Of a stretch of DNA of 64,000 nt, positions 18,111-26,744 are shown in pieces. The translations under genes and the position numbers were made by a program. Below the pieces are notes generated by a model, which was not told the DNA's origin, made no database searches, and was given only the letters and a program-made list of their open reading frames with translations. The stretch is taken from positions 40,290 to 104,289 of the forward strand of contig CANQET010000006.1 of assembly GCA_947595585.1 (NCBI GenBank). Direction: 5' to 3'. The stretch's first letter is position 1. Each line of letters begins with the position of its first letter. This DNA comes from an uncultured Clostridia bacterium. Lineage in GTDB: Bacteria > Bacillota > Clostridia > Christensenellales > Borkfalkiaceae.

Positions 18111-19385
18111 TTACTTGAGCCGAATGACGGCGTCGCGCTCGGCGCCGACGGCAACATAGGTGATGTTGCACTTGCAGGCCTTCTCGATGAAGGCGATATA
18201 TGCGAGGGCCTCCGCGGGGAGCTCCTCCTTCTTGCGGCATTTGGAGATATCGCAGTGCCAGCCCTTCACGGTCTCATAGACGGGCTTGCAGCGATCGAGA
18301 AGATCGGGATACGGGAAGGTATCGAGAAGTTTTCCGTCGCATTCATACGCCGTGCAGACCTCGATCTCCTCATAGAAGGAGAGGATATCGAGCTTGGTGA
18401 GCACGACTTCATCCGCCCCCTGGCAGCGGATGCCGTAGGAGGAGGCGACGACGTCGAAGGGGCCCACTCTTCTGGGTCTTCCCGTGGCGGCGCCGTATTC
18501 CCCGCCCGCGGCGCGGAGGGCTTCGGCCTTCTCGCCCGCGTATTCGGCGACGAAGGGCCCTTCGCCCACGCAGGTGGAGTATGCCTTCATGATGCCGATG
18601 GACTTATCGAGCTTGAGGTTGGGCACCCCCGCCCCGATGGGCGCATAGGCCGCGATCGTGAGCGAGCTCGACGTGTAGGGCAGGATGCCGTAATCGATAT
18701 CGCGGAGCGCCCCGAGCTGGGCTTCGAACATGATCTTCTTGCCCGCCGCGGCGGCTTCGTTGAGGTACAGCCCCGTATCGGTGATGTATTCCTTGAGGGG
18801 AAGGCCGTATTGCTCGAAATAGGAAATGAGCTCCTCGGCCGTGACGGGCGCATGGCCATACCCCCCCGCGACGGTGAGATTCTTCCATTCGGCGATCTCC
18901 CGTGCCTTCTTATAGAGGCGGTCCGTATCGAAAAGTTCCCCCATGCGGAAGCACTTCTTCATCGCGCGGTCGGCATAGACGGGGGCGATGCCGCGGCGGG
19001 TCGAACCGAATTTCTTGCCCGCGAGGCGGTCTTCCTCGAGGCAATCGAGGAGCACATGGTAGGGCATCGTGATGACGGCACGATCGCTGATCTTGAGGTT
19101 TTCGGGCGTGATCTTCACCCCCTTCTCCCGCAGACGGGCCATCTCCTCGGTGAGATGCTTGATGTCGATGACCATGCCCATGCCGAGCACGTTGACGACG
19201 TTCTCCCGCAAGATGCCCGAGGGAAGGAGATTCAAGATGAACTTCCCCCGTTCGTTGATGACGGTGTGCCCCGCGTTGTTGCCGCCCTGATAGCGGCAGA
19301 CGATATCGTAGTCCTCGGAGAGGAGATCGACCATCTTGCCCTTGCCTTCGTCTCCCCAGTTGATCCCGCATACCGATGTCAGCAT
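18111..19385 (-). CDS. purA: Adenylosuccinate synthetase
   Basis: PurA makes adenylosuccinate from IMP, aspartate and GTP, the committed step to AMP. The 424 residues carry the GTP-binding GINWGDEGKGK loop with its catalytic aspartate near the N-terminus, NNAGHTV with the catalytic histidine, GSTRRGIAPVY and the TGRPRRVGPFD block. The ATG at 19385 has GGGAG before it; nine further in-frame codons upstream are not needed. It is the first gene of the six-gene operon purA-dapF-pyrG-dapL-malQ-mscL driven by the promoter at 19438-19466. Confidence 0.97.
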   Translation of the reverse strand: MLTSVCGINWGDEGKGKMVDLLSEDYDIVCRYQGGNNAGHTVINERGKFILNLLPSGILRENVVNVLGMGMVIDIKHLTEEMARLREKGVKITPENLKISDRAVITMPYHVLLDCLEEDRLAGKKFGSTRRGIAPVYADRAMKKCFRMGELFDTDRLYKKAREIAEWKNLTVAGGYGHAPVTAEELISYFEQYGLPLKEYITDTGLYLNEAAAAGKKIMFEAQLGALRDIDYGILPYTSSSLTIAAYAPIGAGVPNLKLDKSIGIMKAYSTCVGEGPFVAEYAGEKAEALRAAGGEYGAATGRPRRVGPFDVVASSYGIRCQGADEVVLTKLDILSFYEEIEVCTAYECDGKLLDTFPYPDLLDRCKPVYETVKGWHCDISKCRKKEELPAEALAYIAFIEKACKCNITYVAVGAERDAVIRLK

Positions 19386-19437
19386 AACTTCTCCCTTCTC
19401 CGAGCGCCGCAAGCGCTCCGAAAGATAGTACAGCCTT

Positions 19438-19466
19438 ATTATATAGTTTTATAAGGGATTTGTCAA
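19438..19466 (-). promoter_or_regulatory. Promoter of the purA-to-mscL operon
   Basis: On the minus strand a perfect TTGACA (19461-19466) and a perfect TATAAT (19438-19443) are separated by 17 bases. This is one of the strongest promoters in the window. The leader to the purA start is about 45 bases and shows no obvious riboswitch. Confidence 0.9.
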
Positions 19467-19588
19467 GCCTTAAGGGCGGGATTTCGGCGTTATTTCGCCC
19501 ATACGGAAAATTTTCGAAGACGCCCCTCTTTTTCGGGAAAATTCGCGGCGCTTCCCCTTCTTTCGCCCCAAAAATGTGGATACAAAAA

Positions 19589-19625
19589 GAAATTTGCGCC
19601 AATGTTACAAAAAGACGCAAATTTC
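19589..19625. promoter_or_regulatory. Perfect 10-bp inverted repeat upstream of a Nudix gene
   Basis: GAAATTTGCG (19589-19598) and CGCAAATTTC (19616-19625) are separated by 17 bases and lie 25 bases before the -35 box of the next gene. It could be an operator or a hairpin; no T run follows, so it is not a clear terminator. The rest of the 319-base gap from 19386 to 19704 holds the two divergent promoters and nothing else that I can identify. Confidence 0.5.
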
Positions 19626-19649
19626 GGACGACTTTTTTTCAAAAAGGGG

Positions 19650-19678
19650 TTGACAAGCCGCTTTCAAAGTGTTATAAT
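19650..19678 (+). promoter_or_regulatory. Promoter of the zinc-ribbon Nudix gene
   Basis: TTGACA (19650-19655), a 17-base spacer and TATAAT (19673-19678) precede GGAGGTGAAGAT and the ATG at 19705. Confidence 0.9.
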
Positions 19679-19704
19679 ATACCTCCATCTTCGGAGGTGA
19701 AGAT

Positions 19705-20196
19705 ATGTTTTGCAGGGATTGCGGCGAAAAACTTTCGCTTCGCTTTATGGAAAACGAGGGGCTCGTCCCCTATTGCAATAAGTGCGGGAAATATAAGTTT
19801 CCCTTCTTCCCCGTGGCCGTCTCCATGGTCGTCGTGCGGCGATCGGATCGGGCCATTCTGCTCGCAAGGCATGTCGGCGATGAGGACTACAAACTCATCG
19901 CGGGCTACATCAAAAAGGGCGAAAGTGCGGAGAAGACCATTCCGCGCGAACTTCGGGAGGAGACGCAGCTCACCGCGATCAATTGGAAGTACCTCGCCTC
20001 CCGCTATCACGACGCCAAGGATATCCTGATGCTCGGCTTCCTCGTCACCTGCGACGACGGCGAACTCGTCTTCAACGAAGAGATCGCCGAGACGCGCTGG
20101 TGCACCCCCGAGGAGGCACGGCAGATCATACGCAAAAATTCGACGGCGGAATTCTTCCTGAACGCGGCGATCGCAGAGCTCGGGAGAAAGAAATAA
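19705..20196 (+). CDS. Nudix hydrolase with N-terminal zinc ribbon
   Basis: The 163-residue protein starts with a zinc ribbon (Cys3, Cys6, Cys24, Cys27) followed by a Nudix domain. The Nudix box spans about residues 67-88 (G, five residues, E, seven residues, RELREE). This layout resembles the C-terminal part of NADH pyrophosphatase NudC, which removes NAD caps or hydrolyses NADH, but the N-terminal NudC domain is missing and the substrate is uncertain. The protein is cytoplasmic. It is a single-gene unit with its own strong promoter and a bidirectional terminator. Confidence 0.9.
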   Translation: MFCRDCGEKLSLRFMENEGLVPYCNKCGKYKFPFFPVAVSMVVVRRSDRAILLARHVGDEDYKLIAGYIKKGESAEKTIPRELREETQLTAINWKYLASRYHDAKDILMLGFLVTCDDGELVFNEEIAETRWCTPEEARQIIRKNSTAEFFLNAAIAELGRKK

Positions 20197-20225
20197 AAAA
20201 TCGGCGGAAAAGCCGATTTTTTTTG
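20195..20225. terminator. Bidirectional intrinsic terminator
   Basis: AAAAAATCGGC and GCCGATTTTTT enclose a short GGAAAA loop right after the Nudix stop. It also lies 13 bases beyond the stop of the converging acyltransferase gene on the minus strand. Confidence 0.88.
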
Positions 20226-20237
20226 CTTTATGCGGTT

Positions 20238-21038
20238 TTATGCGTGCTCGATGGCCTCTTCGTCCTCTTCTTCGGGTGCGGCGCAGGCGATGTAGACGTT
20301 CTTCTCATACGTCGAGAGCCGACTTCTTTCGCACATGGCCGCGTAGGCCGCATCGCGCAGCTTTGCCTTCTGTTCGCGCTTCGGAAGGGCGGGATCGGGG
20401 AAGAAGGGTCCGTCGATGTAGACCGTCGCCTTCACGCCGAAAAGGCGCTTTTTGTAGGTCACCGTGAAGGTGAACACGGGCTTGCCCGTCGCAATGGGAT
20501 AGGCGAAGGATGCGTCCGTGAAGGGACGGATGCCCGTATACATGGGCCAGATGTGGGCTTCGGGGTAGATCACGACGACCTTCCCCCGCTTCATGCGCTC
20601 CGAGACCGCCTCATGCAGCCTGCGCGCCTGCGCAAGCGTCGTCGGGACGGGCATGCCGCCGAGGTCTTCGACGATCCGCCTGCACCCCGGGACGGAGAGC
20701 GCATCGGGGTCGACGAGCAGATACGGCTTCTTGGGGAAGGAGATCATGGAGGGCGTGAAGGCGTCCCCCGCCAGCCGCGTGTGGTTGCCGTAGAGGAAAT
20801 ATCCGCTCTTTTTGTAGGGGCGGAGTTTTTTTCTGCCTACGATCTTCTGCCCGCACGAGATCTTCAGATAGAGGAAAGCTATGGGCGTGGCGACAAGGTG
20901 ATGCAGCACCCATGCGGCGCCCCGCCGAAGTTTGCCCCGCTTCAGATATTCGTAGTTCTCGGGAAGCGGTTTTCGCTCGATCTTGGTGCCCGCAAAATCG
21001 TCGTTGAGCGGGTCGCTGTAGTAAAAAACCTTACTCAT
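20238..21038 (-). CDS. PlsC-like acyltransferase
   Basis: The 266-residue protein resembles 1-acyl-glycerol-3-phosphate acyltransferases. A membrane-associated stretch (residues about 40-60) is followed by NHTRLAGDAF in the place of the catalytic NHX4D motif and by YPEAHIWP in place of the FPEG block. The spacing between His and Asp is five residues rather than four, so either the alignment shifts or the enzyme is unusual. The open frame runs further upstream but overlaps the glycosyltransferase gene; the ATG at 21038 overlaps its stop by eight bases. The pair probably makes or modifies a membrane lipid. Confidence 0.75.
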   Translation of the reverse strand: MSKVFYYSDPLNDDFAGTKIERKPLPENYEYLKRGKLRRGAAWVLHHLVATPIAFLYLKISCGQKIVGRKKLRPYKKSGYFLYGNHTRLAGDAFTPSMISFPKKPYLLVDPDALSVPGCRRIVEDLGGMPVPTTLAQARRLHEAVSERMKRGKVVVIYPEAHIWPMYTGIRPFTDASFAYPIATGKPVFTFTVTYKKRLFGVKATVYIDGPFFPDPALPKREQKAKLRDAAYAAMCERSRLSTYEKNVYIACAAPEEEDEEAIEHA

Positions 21039-22170
21039 GTTGTTTTTTTGCGTGTGCGACGTCTTCGAGCATGCGCTCCATTTCGCGCATGCAGTCCCCT
21101 TGGCGGTACTGTTCCCGCGCCGCCTCGTAGCGCTTGCGATATTCTTCGATGCGGTCGTCACGGCGGTAGAAGTAGGCGATCTTTTCGGCGAGGTCGCGGC
21201 TGTCGCCCATGCGGAAGAGGCAGTGCTCATCCACCGCAAAGCCCTTCGTCGCACTGCGGGGGGAATTGCAGATGATGGGCACCAGGCCGCTCACGATGGC
21301 CTCGAGGCAGGCGATGGCTTCGATCTCGACGATCGCCGTATGCACATAGAGATCGGCGCCGTGCATGAGGCCGAGGAGCTCGTCCCGCGCGTAGAAGCGG
21401 AAATCGGCATCCACCTTCTTGCGCCGAGCGAGCTTTTTGAGTTTCTTCTCCCGCGGTCCGCTTCCCGCGAAATAGATCTTGATGTCGTCCCGCAAGGGAG
21501 AATTGCCGACGGCCTTGATGAGCACTTCCTGCTCCTTCTCGCGGCTGAATCTCCCGAGGCAGAGGATGGTGAACTTCTCACTGAGCCGCTGCTTTTCACG
21601 GGGCAGGAAGAAGGTATCGTTGACGCCGTTGGAGATGACACGGCTCGTGAGCTTGCACTTCATCTCCCCTTCGAAGAGGTCGCGGATGAAGGCCGTCGGA
21701 TAGTGCACGCAGTCCACATAGCGGTAGACGTGGCGGAAATAGCAGGAATAGATGATGTGGTTGACGAGCTTGCTGTTCATGCACCCGATGTGGGCGGAGA
21801 AGTTTTCGGCCTGTGCGTGGAAACTTGCCGTGATGGGGATGTTGAGCTCCTTTGCGACTTTGACTGCGGCAGAGCCCAGCCAGAACGGAATGAGGATGTG
21901 GACGACGTCCGATCCCTCCATCACGCGGCGGAGGACCTTGCGATCCCCCTTCGCGAGGGTGACGTTGTTGGCCTTCAGGATGAGGTTTAAGGGGCCGAAA
22001 TTCTTGACGGGCACGACGACGAAGCCCTCTTCCCCCTTCTTATCGGGATCGGCACAGACGACCGTAACGTCATGCCCCGCCTGCTTCAGATAGCCGATGA
22101 GATTATATGCTGCGAGCGTCGTGCCGTTGTTGGGCTTCCCGAGCACATCGCACACAAAGGTGATTTTCAT
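21031..22170 (-). CDS. Glycosyltransferase family 4 (GT-B) protein
   Basis: The 379-residue enzyme has the GT-B layout. An N-terminal domain starts MKITFVCDVLGKPNNGTTLAAYNL, and a C-terminal nucleotide-sugar domain carries CLGRFSREKEQEVLIKA, FAGSGP and an E-rich EIEAIACLEAI region. Relatives add glucose or mannose to diacylglycerol or phosphatidylinositol, and the overlap with a PlsC-like gene supports a glycolipid role. This is inference. I start at the ATG at 22170, which has GAGGAG before it; 21 further in-frame codons fall in the leader. A strong promoter with a small palindrome lies upstream. Confidence 0.86.
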   Translation of the reverse strand: MKITFVCDVLGKPNNGTTLAAYNLIGYLKQAGHDVTVVCADPDKKGEEGFVVVPVKNFGPLNLILKANNVTLAKGDRKVLRRVMEGSDVVHILIPFWLGSAAVKVAKELNIPITASFHAQAENFSAHIGCMNSKLVNHIIYSCYFRHVYRYVDCVHYPTAFIRDLFEGEMKCKLTSRVISNGVNDTFFLPREKQRLSEKFTILCLGRFSREKEQEVLIKAVGNSPLRDDIKIYFAGSGPREKKLKKLARRKKVDADFRFYARDELLGLMHGADLYVHTAIVEIEAIACLEAIVSGLVPIICNSPRSATKGFAVDEHCLFRMGDSRDLAEKIAYFYRRDDRIEEYRKRYEAAREQYRQGDCMREMERMLEDVAHAKKQHE

Positions 22171-22241
22171 TTTACTCCTCGATTTATCACAATGTAAATC
22201 ATGAAATCTCGTTGCATTTATCATTTTTGTCATATTTTTCT

Positions 22242-22282
22242 ATGACTAATGTCATTATAGCATGGGACTATGGTAATGTCAA
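22242..22282 (-). promoter_or_regulatory. Promoter and possible operator of the glycolipid operon
   Basis: TTGACA (22277-22282), 17 bases and TATAAT (22254-22259) lie on the minus strand. A palindrome ATGAC-TAAT-GTCAT (22242-22255) overlaps the last bases of the -10 box and the predicted start, where a repressor would block transcription. The leader of about 75 bases also contains GATTTA and TAAATC half-repeats. Confidence 0.75.
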
Positions 22283-22310
22283 GAAAATAGAGGTAGAATT
22301 TTTTCAAATT

Positions 22311-22980
22311 TTTGCGGGATTTGCAAAAAGGAATGGAGAATGAAGAATGGGAAGCAATACCCCCTCCGTGGGAGGGGGTTAAGAGGGTGGGGCGGCGACA
22401 AGGCAACTACGAAGTCCGAAAGCCCCCTCCGTGGTTCATTCCGAGCGTTACCCCCTCCGTGGTTCTTCCCAAGCGATACCCCCTCCGTGGGAGGGGGATC
22501 AAGGGGGTGGGGCGGCAGAAAGAAAAATACGAAGTCCGACCCCTTGCTGCGTTTTCAGGGAAGCCCCTACGACGTCCGTCCCCTTGCTTCCCCTCTTAGG
22601 GGAAGTACTCGCGTCAGCGAGGGATAGGGTTTTGAAACCCCTCAGTCACGGCTGCGCCGCGACAGCTCCCCTACGAGGGGAGCCAAGGGGCGCTCGGGAT
22701 AGGCCGCGTCGTCTCCTGCCCACCCCCCTACCCCCCTCCAATGGAGGGGGTGGTGGTCTGTTCTCCAAGGGTGGGGGCGGTAGCATGTTCTCCAATGGAA
22801 GGGCGTGCGGAATAAACTATATAGGTACCCTGCGTTTTGGGTACCTCACCCTCATCCCGAACGAAGCGGCGCGGAGTGAGCGGATCTTAAAGATACACTC
22901 GGGCTACGCCCTCGGTATGAGGTCGCTGGGAGCGGCCTTGCCGATTACCCCGACAACGGGTACCGTTAAACTGCGGAGAA
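22311..22980. repeat. Composite repeat island 1
   Basis: This gene-free gap contains several copies of the GGGAGGGGG/CCCCCTCC unit (near 22358, 22478 and 22716), one copy of the 110-base hairpin-rich unit (22580-22690), one unit ending in GATGAGGT with the TCTTAAAGATAC core (22852-22921), and a unit with GCCGATT..CCCCGACAACGG (about 22922-22977) shared with 35.01-35.07 kb. Apparent open frames here are translations of the repeats. The stretch 22980-23105 shows nothing else. Confidence 0.85.
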
Positions 22981-23105
22981 GCAAGCAAGACAAGGAGAAC
23001 GAGCATTTCCGACGGGAGTGTACTTTGTCGTACACGACCAAGGAAAGCGCAGTTCGACGATGTATTGCGCCGCTTATCCGCAGTTCGTAAATACGAAGTC
23101 CAAAC

Positions 23106-23134
23106 AAAAAAGACCCCACGGGGGGTCCTTTTTT
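23106..23134. terminator. Terminator of the infC-to-yebC operon
   Basis: GACCCC and GGGGTC form a short GC stem flanked by A6 on the left and T6 on the right. On the minus strand it follows the yebC stop at 23141 directly. Confidence 0.82.
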
Positions 23135-23140
23135 GTTGCT

Positions 23141-23875
23141 TTACTCCTCATCCTCGGGGAGGTCGACGTTGTGATATACATTTTGCACATCGTCATTCTC
23201 TTCGAGTTTATCGAGCATCTTCAAGAAGCTCTCGAGTTTTTCGCCCTCGAGGGTGATCTTATTTTGCGGGATCATCGTAAGTTCGGCCTGCAAGAAGCTC
23301 ATGCCCTTCTCTTCGAGGTACTTGCGCACCGCGGAGAATGCGGCGACCGAAGTATACACTTCGAAGGCATCCTCGACGGGTACGACGTCGTCCGCCCCCG
23401 CCTCGATGGCGAGTTCAAACACCATATCCTCGGTGAGGCCGGGCTTCGCCTCGATGACGATGAGGCCCTTGTTCTCGAACATGTAGGAGACCGAGCCCGT
23501 CGTCCCGAGCGAGCCGCCGCACTTCGACATGATGGCGCGTACGTCTCCCGCGGTACGGTTGATGTTGTCGGTCAACGTCGCGACGATGACCGCCGCCCCG
23601 CCGGCGCCGTAGCCCTCATAGGTGAGTTCCTTGAATTCGCGGTCGCCGAGTTCGCCCGCCGCCCGCTTGATGGAACGCTCGATGTTGTCGTTGGGCATGT
23701 TCGCCGCCTTGGCTTTGGCGATGACGTCGGCAAGTTTGGAGTTGGTCGCAGGATTGGGATTCCCCTTGGCCGCGACGGCGATCTCCCTGCCGATCTTGGT
23801 GAACAGGCGCCCGCGTGCGGCGTCTGCCTTGCCCTTTTTGGCCTGTATGTTGTGCCATTTGCTGTGTCCGGACAT
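23141..23875 (-). CDS. yebC: YebC/PmpR family protein
   Basis: The 244-residue cytoplasmic protein shows the family N-terminus SGHSKWHNIQAKKGKADAARGRLFTK and the EGYGAGGAAVIV block. Recent work describes family members as helping ribosomes pass proline-rich stretches; older annotation calls them transcriptional regulators. The ATG follows GGAGG at good spacing and lies 12 bases after the trmH-type gene. It is the last gene of the infC-rpmI-rplT-trmH-yebC cluster, so linkage to translation genes supports the translation role. Confidence 0.96.
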   Translation of the reverse strand: MSGHSKWHNIQAKKGKADAARGRLFTKIGREIAVAAKGNPNPATNSKLADVIAKAKAANMPNDNIERSIKRAAGELGDREFKELTYEGYGAGGAAVIVATLTDNINRTAGDVRAIMSKCGGSLGTTGSVSYMFENKGLIVIEAKPGLTEDMVFELAIEAGADDVVPVEDAFEVYTSVAAFSAVRKYLEEKGMSFLQAELTMIPQNKITLEGEKLESFLKMLDKLEENDDVQNVYHNVDLPEDEE

Positions 23876-23887
23876 ATCTTTCCTCCT

Positions 23888-24646
23888 TTATTTCTTGTAT
23901 CCCAAGAGATACATCATGATCCCCGCCGATACGGCCGCATTGAGGCTTTCCACGGGATCTTGCATGGGGATGCCGACGGTATACGCCGCCCTCTTTCGTA
24001 TTTCCTCCGAGAGGCCGCTGCCCTCGTTCCCGATGCAGATACAGAATGTTTCGGGCGGCTGAAAGGTGAAGACGTTTTCGCCGTCCATATCCGCCGCGAT
24101 GAGCGGTACGCCCGCAAGCGACGGGAAGATCTCCTCCCGCGTGCCACGCATGAGTTTGCAGTAGAACACGCCCGACATCGACGCCCTTACGCTCTTGGGG
24201 GCGAAGGGATCGGCGCAATCGGCGAGGTAGACTTCGCGAAACCCCGCTGCGGCGGCCGTACGAATGACGGCCCCCACGTTGGCGGGATCGGAAACCCCGT
24301 CGAGGAGCACACACCGCCCCAAAGGGGGCTGCGGCGCGGCTTCGGGGAGCCTGACTTCGGCGAGGATGCCCTGCGGCGTCTTCTCATCGGAGACGGCACG
24401 GAAGGCGTCTTCCCCGAGAATGACGACGGCGGAGGGATCGATGCGGCCGAGGAGCGCATCCCAAGCCGCACGGCGCTCCCCTTCTTCGAGGAGGGCGATC
24501 CGCACGATCTCCATGCCTGCCTTCCCTGCTTCGAAGACCATCTTTTCGCCCTCGACGAGGAAGGTCCCCCTTGCTCTTCTCCCCTTCTTTTCCTTGAGGG
24601 AAGCAAGCTCTTTTACGACGGGATTCTGTTTGGATACGATGACCAT
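23888..24646 (-). CDS. SpoU/TrmH family RNA 2'-O-methyltransferase
   Basis: The 252-residue protein contains an N-terminal substrate-binding part (KQNPVVKELASLKEKKGRR, GTFLVEGEK) and the SPOUT knot with LLDGVSDPANVGAVIRTA, IGNEGSGLS and IPM...ESLNAAVSAGIMMY. It methylates ribose in tRNA or 23S rRNA; RlmB-like or TsnR-like specificity cannot be resolved. Neighbouring rplT, rpmI and infC support ribosome work. The start at 24646 has no good Shine-Dalgarno sequence and lies only eight bases beyond the T run of the rplT terminator. Expression therefore depends on read-through or an unseen promoter. Confidence 0.9.
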   Translation of the reverse strand: MVIVSKQNPVVKELASLKEKKGRRARGTFLVEGEKMVFEAGKAGMEIVRIALLEEGERRAAWDALLGRIDPSAVVILGEDAFRAVSDEKTPQGILAEVRLPEAAPQPPLGRCVLLDGVSDPANVGAVIRTAAAAGFREVYLADCADPFAPKSVRASMSGVFYCKLMRGTREEIFPSLAGVPLIAADMDGENVFTFQPPETFCICIGNEGSGLSEEIRKRAAYTVGIPMQDPVESLNAAVSAGIMMYLLGYKK

Positions 24647-24654
24647 GCGCTGTG

Positions 24655-24684
24655 AAAAAAGCCTTTCATTGCGAAAGGCTTTTC
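24655..24684 (-). terminator. Intrinsic terminator after rplT
   Basis: On the minus strand AAAAGCCTTTC and GAAAGGCTTTT form an 11-pair stem with a five-base loop and a trailing T6, three bases after the rplT stop. It probably reduces transcription into the methyltransferase and yebC genes rather than stopping it fully. Confidence 0.85.
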
Positions 24685-24686
24685 GT

Positions 24687-25037
24687 TCAGATGGCAGCCT
24701 TCGCCTTCTCGCAGAGCGAGGCAAAAGCCTTCTCGTCGGAGACGGCGAGCTCGGCGAGCATCTTACGATTGAGGTCGATACCCGCGACCTTGAGCCCGTG
24801 CATCAGCTTGGAATAGGAGAGCCCGTTGAGGCGGGCACCCGCGTTGATACGCGCGATCCAAAGGCTCCGCATATCGCGCTTCCTGCGCTTTCTGCCGACG
24901 TATGCATACCGGAGGGACTTCATCACCGCCTGACGGGCGATGCGATAGTTCTTGCTTTTGCAGCCGAAGTACCCCTTCGACAGCTTGAAGATCTTCCTAC
25001 GTTTTTTGACTGCGTTGACGCCTCTCTTGATTCTCAT
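24687..25037 (-). CDS. rplT: 50S ribosomal protein L20
   Basis: L20 (116 residues) binds 23S rRNA early in large-subunit assembly and represses its own operon by binding the infC leader. The sequence is canonical: [25 protein letters not shown] at the N-terminus, [14 protein letters not shown] in the middle. A GGAGG lies before the ATG, and the gene follows rpmI after 15 bases. Gene order infC-rpmI-rplT is the universal one. Confidence 0.98.
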   Translation of the reverse strand: MRIKRGVNAVKKRRKIFKLSKGYFGCKSKNYRIARQAVMKSLRYAYVGRKRRKRDMRSLWIARINAGARLNGLSYSKLMHGLKVAGIDLNRKMLAELAVSDEKAFASLCEKAKAAI

Positions 25038-25052
25038 GCTTTGTTCCTCCCG

Positions 25053-25253
25053 TTAGTCCTTGTAGGGGATCATCCGCTTGACGGTCTTTTCCTGCGTGAC
25101 GGAGACGAGCGTCACCTGACGAAGGGAACGCTTCCTCTTCCTGTTCTTGGTCTCTGCTTTGTGGTTCTTGCCGCCGTGGGATCTGTTGACCTTGCCCGAG
25201 CCGGTGAGCCAAAAGCGCTTCTTTGAGCTGCTGTGCGATTTTTGTTTGGGCAT
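25053..25253 (-). CDS. rpmI: 50S ribosomal protein L35
   Basis: L35 has 66 residues, rich in lysine and arginine, starting MPKQKSHSSSKKRFWLTGSGKV. The usual motif here is KxKTHSS..KRFKxTGSGK, so the variant fits. A GAGGAGG ribosome binding site precedes the ATG. The protein joins the 50S subunit. It lies 26 bases after infC and 15 bases before rplT. Confidence 0.97.
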   Translation of the reverse strand: MPKQKSHSSSKKRFWLTGSGKVNRSHGGKNHKAETKNRKRKRSLRQVTLVSVTQEKTVKRMIPYKD

Positions 25254-25279
25254 GACTTTGCGCCTCCTCTATGTTTTCC

Positions 25280-25810
<531 letters not shown>

Positions 25811-25949
25811 ATTCCTCGCAAAAAATAAACGGGTTTCACAGAGAAACCCGTTGAATCGATTTGCGCACGGCATACCGCCGTGATACATCCGTTCATTGAC
25901 CCGCGCAGCCCTTGCCGCCGCGGAGAGAAGGGTCTCTTCTGCTTTGCTC
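25811..25949 (-). ncRNA. L20-type autoregulatory leader with attenuator
   Basis: A leader of about 140 bases separates the promoter from infC. Near its end AACGGGTTTC and GAAACCCGTT (25828-25852) form a ten-pair hairpin followed on the minus strand by TTATTTTTT, an intrinsic terminator just before the infC ribosome binding site. By analogy with Bacillus, excess L20 should favour this terminator. I infer the class from position and the attenuator; the L20 binding site itself was not aligned. Confidence 0.78.
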
Positions 25950-25954
25950 CTATA

Positions 25955-25983
25955 AGAATAGCAGATTTTCCCGCCCTTGTCAA
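25955..25983 (-). promoter_or_regulatory. Promoter of infC-rpmI-rplT
   Basis: TTGACA (25978-25983), 17 bases and TATTCT (25955-25960) lie on the minus strand upstream of the attenuated leader. The stretch 25984-26141, between this promoter and the stop of the next gene, shows nothing further. Confidence 0.82.
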
Positions 25984-26141
25984 CGATTTTTGCGCTATTT
26001 ATGGGACATTTTTTGAATTTTTCGCCCCGCGGAGCTTTCCTACCGTGAAGAAAACTTCGTCTCCCGTGTATGCACAATGTGCACGAACACCAATACAGAT
26101 CTACGCCATTTCGATCAAATATGGATATCTCAAAAAGGCAA

Positions 26142-26516
26142 TCACATGAAGTGAAAGATGCCGTTTGCAATTGCGGCAAGGAAAAACCCTATTACCGTAA
26201 GAATGCACACAAAGACAGCAATGATCAAAAAGATAGCGAGGATAACAAGATAAAGGGCAGCGCCCAAGATATTTGTAAGAACCCCTACTATAACATTGAA
26301 GACCTCAGGCAATACCGCAAACGTCGATTCAATGATTTTCCAAAATGCAGGGGTAAAAGACTTCCAAAACCAACACCACATCGCGACAACGGGAGTAAAC
26401 ACGACATTGACCCCTTTTAACTCTACGTCGTAGACCTCCACACTGCAAGCGGATAAAGTCAATATCGCCATGGCGGCCAAAACACAACACAGGACGATCG
26501 CTACTCTTTTGCTCAT
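26142..26516 (-). CDS. Small putative lipoprotein/membrane protein, unknown function
   Basis: I do not recognise this 124-residue protein. It begins with a basic N-terminus and a hydrophobic segment ending in LSACS, which fits a lipoprotein signal with the lipid cysteine near residue 24. It ends with a long hydrophobic C-terminal region (about residues 70-120) able to span the membrane once or twice. The gene is visibly richer in A+T than its neighbours. Two adjacent ATG codons compete; the second (26516) has GGAGG at six bases, the first at three. A long leader with its own hairpin and T run lies upstream, suggesting conditional expression. Confidence 0.72.
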   Translation of the reverse strand: MSKRVAIVLCCVLAAMAILTLSACSVEVYDVELKGVNVVFTPVVAMWCWFWKSFTPAFWKIIESTFAVLPEVFNVIVGVLTNILGAALYLVILAIFLIIAVFVCILTVIGFFLAAIANGIFHFM

Positions 26517-26519
26517 CAT

Positions 26520-26706
26520 TATCCTCCATGCGACCCCCAGCGATTATGGGTCAGGATTGGTTTTCCGTAAAAAATAAGGACGCTCCGAAAAAATACGGAA
26601 CGCCCGAACGAGTATTCCGTATAGTCGGCTTCACAACCTTTCTCATATAAGGAAAAAGATACAACGATGCCACTACCCACATGAGAATAATATCCGATTG
26701 TGACGT
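26520..26706 (-). promoter_or_regulatory. Leader with attenuator-like hairpin
   Basis: Between the promoter at 26713-26741 and the lipoprotein gene the transcript has about 190 untranslated bases. TACGGAA and TTCCGTA form a stem followed directly by TTTTTT, and a second T6 run follows about 20 bases later. This looks like a transcription attenuator; I could not assign it to a known riboswitch class. Confidence 0.55.
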
Positions 26707-26712
26707 AGTATT

Positions 26713-26741
26713 ATTCTACCATATCAAAATTCTTTTTGCAA
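26713..26741 (-). promoter_or_regulatory. Promoter of the small lipoprotein gene
   Basis: TTGCAA (26736-26741), a 17-base spacer and TAGAAT (26713-26718) lie on the minus strand. The surrounding 40 bases are AT-rich, unlike the repeat island that begins at about 26745. Confidence 0.72.
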
Positions 26742-26744
26742 GTG

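Noticed and set aside
22312..23090. Several open frames of 60-220 codons in repeat island 1 and similar frames in the other islands
   Set aside because: They encode Pro/Ser/Gly-rich translations of GC-rich repeats shared between islands, and frames change from copy to copy.
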